Of a DNA stretch of 64,000 nt, positions 57,671-64,000 are shown piece after piece. The DNA is from Cristatella mucedo. Its lineage: Eukaryota > Bryozoa > Phylactolaemata > Cristatellidae. The DNA is taken from assembly GCA_009760855.2 (NCBI GenBank), contig WPIO01000027.1, positions 2,056,501 through 2,120,500 of the forward strand, in the 5' to 3' direction. The position numbers and the translations under genes were made by a program. The notes beneath the pieces are model-generated. The model searched no databases, was not told where the DNA came from, and worked only from the letters and a program-made list of their open reading frames with translations. The number at the start of each line of letters is the position of its first letter. The first letter of the stretch is position 1.

Positions 57671-58024
57671 CGGAAATACATGCGATACATATATATTCCA
57701 CATCCTGATCACTCCCTATGTTGAGCTAAGGTCTCACGGAACGTTAAGACGGGAATAGACTTTTGAGTGAATAGTATCATTGTCAAGGGTCTTAAGATTT
57801 GGCTAAGCACGGATTATTTTGTATACGTATAAGACACACACACTATGCCAACTAAGCTTTAGCCGCAAGTTCTCAGAATCCTGAAAATTTTAATGAATAT
57901 AATTTGGTATAATACAATCGTGGCATATATTTGATTGTTCGTGTGAACTTTATTTCGTGCGGCCAGGTGCATGAGCCACACTTGAAAATACATCAGCCAA
58001 TCTTTTCAAATCCGAAGATAAGAA
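57671..58024. other. Intron 2, unassigned spacer
   Basis: No feature recognised. Confidence 0.35.
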
Positions 58025-58165
58025 GTGAGCCGTAATAGCTCACTGGGTAAGGTGGTTTTTTTTCTAGACCTCGGTCCCGAGGTCGTGGGGTGGTATCCTG
58101 CGGTGGACGATCCTTTCTAGCTGCTGCAAGCGACGGTGATAGCTGTAAAGGCTTTTCTGTCGCTA
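58025..58165 (+). mobile_element. SINE-2 copy (tRNA-derived)
   Basis: A box TAGCTCACTGGG (58036-58047) fits the Pol III consensus. A degraded B box GGGTGGTATCCTGC (near 58087) follows, then the family core GCAAGCGACGGTGATAGCTG. Confidence 0.65.
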
Positions 58166-58484
58166 TGCAAAAGAGGCTGTTGGATCAGCTAGTATTTATA
58201 AGAGGTAGATTGGGTCAACGAAATTATGCAATACGTTACTAAGGACCAGGGCAAGACGATATCTGTAACAGGTGTACGAAATAAGATCCTAAAAATGTTA
58301 AATGAATCAAGCTTTGATAAGTTGAAGGCAATTGGTTACAGCCACCATTAGCATTACTTAGAAGGGACTCCTACAAGTGAGTCGAATTACTGCTTCCAGG
58401 TTACTCCAAGCGGTGTGAACTTGAGGGAAGAACGAATGAATTGACGATCAGTTTTATTAACCCTTGGGCATGTAAGGAAGAGAA
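58166..58484. other. Unassigned spacer
   Basis: No feature recognised. Confidence 0.35.
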
Positions 58485-59872
58485 TCGGGTGTACAACGAC
58501 CTACTTATGAATGCAGACATGGGAAGAGTGTCTCTGTTTGGTTTGCTCAACCTTTCGGCACCTTTTGAAACTATCGATGACCAAATCCTTGAGCGCCTCT
58601 CATCTCGCTGCTCTGCAATGGCTCAGGTCTTGTCTCAGTGTGAGACTCCTGAGTATTGATGTGAGTGGACAAAGATCATCCAAAGTTTCTCAGAAATACG
58701 GAGTACCTCAGGGCTCCGTGCTTCGTTCGGTTCGTTTCGCGGTTTACACTCTCCCTCTTGCTAATGTGATTGCCAACCTAGGCTTTCAGTTGTACGCGAA
58801 TGACACTCAGTTGTACCTTTGCTTTGATCCCTCCCAGCCCTCGAGCACGTCGAATTCTCTCAACTCTCTTGCTGCATGTATTATTGACATCCACATGCAG
58901 ATAATGTTCTTAAATTGAATGATGATAAAACTATGCTACTAGTTAGGAAAAAACCAAGCGTGATTCAGAAATTTGAAAGGCTGACGCTCAAAATCGGCTC
59001 TGCCAGCATATCGCCTGCTGAATCAGCACGAAGTCAAGGTGTCATTTTGAAAAGTGACCTTACGTTAGACGACCACATCAGCTCCACAATGAAGTCTGCC
59101 TACTTTCAGCTACATAACATTGCTAAAATTCGGGGTTGTTTAGATAGGGATACCACATCTGAGTTAGTCATTGCATTTGTGACATCCCGTCTTGACTTCT
59201 GTAACTCACTGCTTGCTAGTCAACCGTTGTGTGCTATCAGGCGCTTACAGCTAGTGCAAAACTCTGCAGCTAGGCTTGTCGGTGGTGAGCGTGGCAGTTG
59301 CCACATCGAACCAATTCTCGCCGACGTGCACTGGCTACCAGTCAAGCAATGGATCAAGGTTTTGTCGCTCACTTTTAATTAGTTTCATTCATTGACTCCA
59401 GCTTACCTATCCGATCTACTCCCCACCAGGCTAAGAATCGTACAACTCGATTTTTCGAATCTAATTGTTTACCTATACCTTGTCCAAACCTCAAAATCTT
59501 TGGACACCGTGCATTCAGTTCGTATGCTCCTTAAGGCTGGAACTCACATCCGACTTGCGTCACGACATCCTCTGACTTGACCACATTTAAAAAGAAATTA
59601 AAACACGCCTATTTGTGACAGCATTTGGTGGGTCCCTGTGATTCGTCCATTATGTGCTTATGCGTGCTGACACTGTTGCTTGCTACAACTAACTTCACTT
59701 ACATGCTGACCCTTCGCATGTCACCCCTAACCGTGTTGTTCTTGTTGTTTATTGAGCATGCTACCACTCACCATTCGATTGTGCTTCCTTTGCAGGAAAT
59801 GTAAAGCGCCTAGATAGAGATTTAGTCATCTGAGGGCACTTTATCAAGTGTATTATTATTATTATGGTTTGG
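58485..59872 (+). mobile_element. LINE-B, RT region to 3' end, moderately preserved
   Basis: Open frames at 58441-58659, 58511-58918 and 58915-59382 together give a CR1/L2-like reverse transcriptase. Motif A is SAPFETIDDQILERLSS, followed by KYGVPQGSVLRSVRF and the catalytic box LYANDTQLYL with Asn in place of the first Asp. The next frame has LNDDKTMLL, SRLDFCNSLLASQPLCAIRR and ADVHWLPVKQ. The 3' region, hairpin and ATTATTATTATTATGG tail complete it. 5'-truncated; endonuclease absent. Confidence 0.88.
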
Positions 59873-60479
59873 CAGTTAGTCGATTTCAGCCGAGTCTCCG
59901 GCGTGGCTTACAGGTCAGAGATCGTCAGGATCATGGAGGTTTTTTAAACGCTTATTGCACATTTTAGTGGCATTCAGATGCATGACTTTTTAAACAAACG
60001 AGATTACTCTGCACCACAGTAGATAATATAATGAAACATTTTGTAAGCTTTAGAACGTTTTATAGCCGTCCATAGTTTTTGTTACTGCTTAAAGTAAACG
60101 AGAACCAAATATTCGTAATGTATATGAATTGTCTTCAAATGCTGCTTACGACAATTACAAATTACTACAATCACGTTTACAGAACAAACTTATGAATAGG
60201 ATATTGACGAGATTTAAATTTAATTGGCATTATTCTAGCTTGAGCATAGTTACTAACATACCATCTAAAGAACCAGCTTGGCTGCAGGGGATTTATTTGC
60301 GCCTATACTTTTGCTGTGCATCTTCAAATGGGACATCAACATGACCATTTGTAAGATATGCTGAATATCTCTTTATGGCCAAACGTCTGTTCTAAGGTTA
60401 ATGAAGTCTCAATAGAATCAATGCAATCGCATTATTTTTGGTTTTGCAGTTTGACCAAGAGCTCTGCTTCTAATTTCAG
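59873..60479. other. Intron 2, end
   Basis: No repeat recognised. It ends with a pyrimidine-rich acceptor (CTTCTAATTTCAG). Confidence 0.35.
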
Positions 60480-60562
60480 GATACGTCAAATTTGAACTTG
60501 ATTATCAGCTCGTAGCAAATACAAGTGTCGCCGATAAGTTTAAAAGAGCTGTCGCAAGTTCT
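60480..60562 (+). CDS. SEA-domain exon (exon 3, first part of SEA)
   Basis: An 83-bp exon between TTCTAATTTCAG and GTAAGT. Entered in phase 1 (matching exon 2) it encodes GYVKFELDYQLVANTSVADK followed by FKRAVASS and leaves in phase 0, matching the next exon. A first beta strand (VKFELDY) and an amphipathic helix (DKFKRAVASS) are how SEA domains begin. SEA domains are extracellular modules of mucins and other membrane glycoproteins. Confidence 0.6.
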
Positions 60563-60961
60563 GTAAGTATTGTTTAGTTACTCTCAAATTAACCAAAGTG
60601 AGCTTGCTTAGTGAACCAGGTCTCTTTTCGCGAGAAGCTTCTATTATTAATAATAAGTTCATTAATATTCAATTGTTTTTTAAAGATTCGTGTAGACATC
60701 AGTACCGTAGATATGGATGGCTGCTGGATAAAGCCTAATAAAGTTTATTTGTTCTCATGCTGCGTTTCCGCAGTTAATTTTCGGAAAAAACGACGCCCTC
60801 GAGGGATCAGCTAGATTGGCAGCTGAATTGAGTGCATCTCTCATTGGTTGAATAGCAACCAAACCTGGCTGCATCATTGTGCCCGCCATGTCTTAGCACC
60901 TGTTGCTATGGTTGCTTTTATAGCATGAAATTAGATGCTAATTCCTATATATACATTTCAG

Positions 60962-61217
60962 ATTATGCAGCTCCTTAATGCATCGAATGAGACTACTGTG
61001 GAAGTGACTCGACTACTTAATGGAAGCATTAATGCTGAGTTTGCCATTGTGAGCACAAGTATGAATCTTTCGTCGTCGCGTGACGTCCTTAAAGGGAACA
61101 ATACTGGCATCCAGCTACAAACAAACCTCTTGAAGTTTGCCAGCTATGAAGGAATAACAGGCACTTTAAAAGAAAGTTTACAGAAAATGTCGACTCCAGC
61201 CATTTCAATAGCAGATG
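60962..61217 (+). CDS. SEA-domain exon (exon 4, core with GSI motif)
   Basis: A 256-bp exon from acceptor ATACATTTCAG to a GTCAGT donor at 61218, phase 0 in and phase 1 out. It encodes IMQLLNASNETTVEVTRLLN, GSINAEFAIV and a Ser/Asn-rich loop, then a helix region (TGIQLQTNLLKF). The run VEVTRLLNGSINAEFAIV has the SEA layout of strand, turn with Gly-Ser, strand. In MUC1-type SEA domains cleavage occurs between Gly and Ser of a G-S-V-V-V motif; here it is G-S-I-N-A, so self-cleavage is possible but not assured. Two N-glycosylation sites precede it and two follow. The open frame upstream to 60935 lies in the intron. Confidence 0.65.
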
Positions 61218-61969
61218 GTCAGTGATTAAATAATAGCACTGCTTGAAATTGTAGCACTCAAACCTTCAGTCACTTTTGTGTACATATTTCTGTGCTTTTG
61301 ATACGTACAGCATTATTTTCAGCAAAAATTTGATTTAATATTTTATTACAAGGCCATCTTGTAATCTCATTGTGTTAGAATTGCTTTAAAAACGATAGAC
61401 CTCGTTTAAGCCACTATCAGTTAAGCTTCATAGCATGGGAAAAAGATTGTGGCTAATTGTCCGCTCGAGCTAGCTGAAGAAAGGCTGACTGAGCGGCAAA
61501 CTAGCTTGCATGTTTCTCTGTTTGGATTAAGGTTCATAATGTGATACATAACAGAAAAACAGCACTGAGCTTAGAACCAGAAGAAATTGGTGCTTGTGAA
61601 GAAATCTGACATACGACTGGTTTCATTGTCCTTTGAATATTTTTCGCGTGGAGCTTCAAAGTTTTCTAGTGGCTGCGGTTGAATAGCTATCGCATCGTAG
61701 TGACGTTTTGTGCAAAGTCAAAACACCCAATCTTGTTTAATACACATCCTTCACAGCGGCTACTGCAAACATGGCAGCGTAGCCTGCTCCTTTCAAAAAA
61801 TCTATAATTAATTTCAACCTACTGCTCACCCAAAATTAAACACCTGTCCTTATTTATATCAGCCGCTGAATGATCAGACAAGAATAATAATACATAAAAT
61901 TACCTTCAGTGGTAGTCCTAATGATACAATATCGCGCTCAAATAATTTAAATGGCATGTTAACTTGCAG
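61218..61969. other. Intron 4 or downstream region
   Basis: No feature recognised. Confidence 0.35.
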
Positions 61970-62144
61970 AGACATTTACAAACATTTCCCCATGTTTCCT
62001 CTCAGTGTATGTGTTTAACCAGCTCACCTGTAATGTGACCAGCATTCCTTTCCATTCTGTTACAAACCGACGACACTTTTGGACTTCGTGTAAAGCAAAA
62101 TCTGAATTCTAACTCGATCGCTGGCTCCCTCCTTGCTAGCACAG
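61970..62144 (+). pseudogene. Possible second SEA-like exon, frame disrupted
   Basis: An acceptor (AACTTGCAG, 61969) and a donor (ACAG|GTATTT, 62145) bound 175 bp. The final portion encodes TFGLRVKQNLNSNSIAGSLL, which matches the end of the SEA exon (TGIQLQTNLLKF...GITGTLKES) at G-x4-NL and I-x-G-x-L. The first part is open in a different frame (SVYVFNQLTCNVTSI), so one base shift is needed. It may be decayed, may be two exons, or may be coincidence. Confidence 0.3.
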
Positions 62145-63199
62145 GTATTTTACTTTAGCTATTGACCGGCAGTGACTACCTCGAAGAGATTTGAGATTAT
62201 GTATAGAGCTCAATCTTGCTGACAAATTCAAGTCGTCGGAAACTCGGAGTTTAGTAGGAAGAGACAGCTTTAGTGTCTTAAAGGCTAAATCTCTTTTTTA
62301 TATATTCATTCGCACACAAATAAGTATTCGTGTGCGCTGTGAAAGATAAAATCGCTAGAAGGTTTTCAAGGCAGCGTAGTTTTGATTTCTCCGAGTTCTG
62401 AGTCCGTTCAGCAGTGGCCCTACTTCTGTAAACGCCCTTGACTGCTGCTTGGAAAATGAAGCCCTGCAAGTCCACAGTCGGTGAACACGTAGAATTGCTA
62501 GTCCTTGCCAACGCTTGACCAATACAACTGGAGCTCGGGTTTGGATGCACAACTAACGAGTTGGTAGGTGCAGCAACAATGCAAGCACAAGCATGGCGCC
62601 GGCAACGGAGCCCGGCAGCAATCAAGATTGGGCATACCTTACTGTAACTAGTCTATACACTTTGCGTTGAACAGCTTATTCGACAGCAATGGAGGAATAT
62701 CTTTTTAAAGCACCAATCATAGAGTAAAGCTCACTTCGGAGCGAAGACACTAACTGACTTTTTAGCACATATCGTATACTGGCTCTTATAGCATGCAATT
62801 CAGGAACAGTTAATAATTATTTGGTCTGCTGTAATCTGGATGATATAGAGCAAAACATGTTTGAGCGAGCAATGGGCCTCACCGAGTCTTCTTCTGTCAC
62901 GTTTGCATGCTTTTCTATGCATGATACTTGTGCGCTTTGCGGAATTTCTAAGCGCGATAGTGTGCATGTCAATCAACCTTGGCCATTTCTTTTTTTTCAA
63001 GTGAGTGGCAATGCACCTGGATATAGTGAGTTTCTTGAAATCTATGCAAACAAGCTACTATTATTATTAAAATTTTAAGAATAGGCTTTTTGCGCAGCAA
63101 TCACCTGCCAAGGAATTGTATATGAGTTATTCTTGCCAATCTTTTTACTCTAGTAAATCTAGTTCTACCCAGAGGATGCTATACTTTCAAGTTTAATAT
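62145..63199. other. Unassigned region
   Basis: A 115-residue minus-strand frame (62278-62625) and an 85-residue plus-strand frame (62821-63078) are open but unrecognised. No transmembrane exon for the SEA gene was found. Confidence 0.3.
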
Positions 63200-63300
63200 C
63201 AAATAATATAAATAATAATAATACATTTGTATCGCGACCATAAAGAATAAAATCTCTTGCTACGAAATTTGCATGTGCCACATAGAAAACATGTCACTTC
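63200..63300 (-). mobile_element. SINE-1 3' part, diverged
   Basis: On the minus strand CAAGAGATTTTATTCTTTAT and GGTCGCGATACAAATG followed by TATTATTATTATT match the SINE-1 tail (GATACAAATG-type ending). The tRNA-like head is not recognisable. Confidence 0.5.
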
Positions 63301-63327
63301 AGCTTTACTCGCTAAAATTAGTTAATG

Positions 63328-63911
63328 CAATATAATGTATCTCCGTCTGTAACTTAACAAAGTCATAAAGACTATGTGGGTGTTACGCAGGAGCGCTTTG
63401 TATAGCGCACTCACAGCCTAAGCGGCTTTCAGTACTCTTTCGGTAGCCAAAAGACTTCGTCTCACGCAAAAAAGAGAAAGTGGGAAGCATAGCAGAGTCA
63501 GGAGAGCCGTTGAGGTAGTGAGTAGCATAGAAGTAGCAGCTCAGGACCGCTGAAAAAGATGTGCCATAGTCGGCAGTAGGAGAGTAGTTGTCGTTGCATA
63601 AGGGTTGTGGAAGCGAGTTCCACAGTCTAGGACCTGCAGAGCTAAAGCTTCTGCCGCCAACTGTCTTTAAGCGGAGGAATGGGACAGCTAATTTATTGTC
63701 CACACAGGACCTGAGGGCGCGAACAGGCTGAAACTGATGCAGCAGTTCAGCTAGGTACGAATGAGCCAAGCCGTGGCGGGCCTTGTGGGTCAGTGTAAGA
63801 ACTTTGCTCTGTATCTGTTGCTCAACCGGCAACCATCCTAGCTCTTTCAGCAAAGGAGACACGCGCTCAAACTGCTGGGACTTGAAGAACACCTCTCTTG
63901 CAGAGTCCACA
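63328..63911 (-). mobile_element. LINE-A, 5'-truncated, young
   Basis: A single open frame (63383-63910) encodes the last ~170 residues of the LINE-A protein without a break: LGWLPVEQQIQSKVLTLTHK, FQPVRALRSCVDNKLAVPFL, RLWNSLPQ. It closely resembles the copy at 52197. The 3' terminus is at 63328 (AATGTATCTCCGTCTGTAAC). Confidence 0.9.
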
Positions 63912-64000
63912 ATGCTAGGTCAGGTCCTACAATTTAATCTTCGAACTTATTTGCTCATACATAAACCTAAGCGCTATAATAGAATTAGGCATTGCCCTCT

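Noticed and set aside
62995-63025. Tiny exon after a strong acceptor (TTTTTTTTCAAG) ending at GTGAGT
   Set aside because: Phase would fit the SEA gene, but a 24-bp exon cannot be supported from sequence alone.

Overview
The window looks like nuclear DNA of an invertebrate metazoan; I cannot name the species. Coding is sparse, introns have GT/AG borders, there are CA, GA and AT microsatellites, and the sequence is crowded with decayed eukaryotic transposons: two non-LTR retrotransposon (LINE) families, tRNA-derived SINEs, a BED-finger hAT element, a Tigger/pogo relic and solo LTRs. No prokaryotic gene organisation is present.

The one plausible host gene is on the + strand, from about 35.5 kb to beyond 61.2 kb. 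A signal-peptide exon (35574-35616) joins in phase 1 to a long Thr-rich exon (41933-43420) of about 37 copies of an 11-residue repeat. That exon joins in phase 1 to a short exon (60480-60562), which joins in phase 0 to an exon (60962-61217) with a SEA-domain signature including a Gly-Ser-Ile cleavage-type motif. This reads as the extracellular part of a mucin-like, SEA-containing cell-surface protein. A degraded or frameshifted second SEA-like exon may lie at 61970-62144. No transmembrane or cytoplasmic exon was found. The two large introns (6.3 kb and 17 kb) hold many of the transposons.

Transposon layout. LINE-A is a CR1/L2-like element with an apurinic-type endonuclease and a YADD reverse transcriptase. 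A near full-length minus-strand copy (52139-56245) has one frameshift and sits inside an older plus-strand LINE-A copy (51445-52049 and 56246-57670); further fragments occur at 12.7, 19.2-23.0 and 63.3 kb. LINE-B is a second CR1/L2-like family ending in a conserved 3' hairpin and an (ATT)n tail. I see about 15 copies, almost all on the + strand, some nested in LINE-A and one only 73 bp long with a 6-bp target duplication. SINE-1, tRNA-derived and seen in four minus-strand copies, carries a LINE-B-like 3' hairpin, so the two look like a LINE/SINE partnership. A second SINE family has three copies.

A 2.7-kb hAT element (27082-29804) has 14-bp terminal inverted repeats, a nearly perfect 8-bp target duplication and a transposase broken by one frameshift and one stop. 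A Tigger/pogo transposase relic (46959-48290, minus) has lost one catalytic Asp and is cut at its C-terminal end by LINE-B. Solo LTRs lie at 1-238 and 29991-30285. Long stretches between these elements show nothing I can identify; several are CpG-rich or low-complexity.
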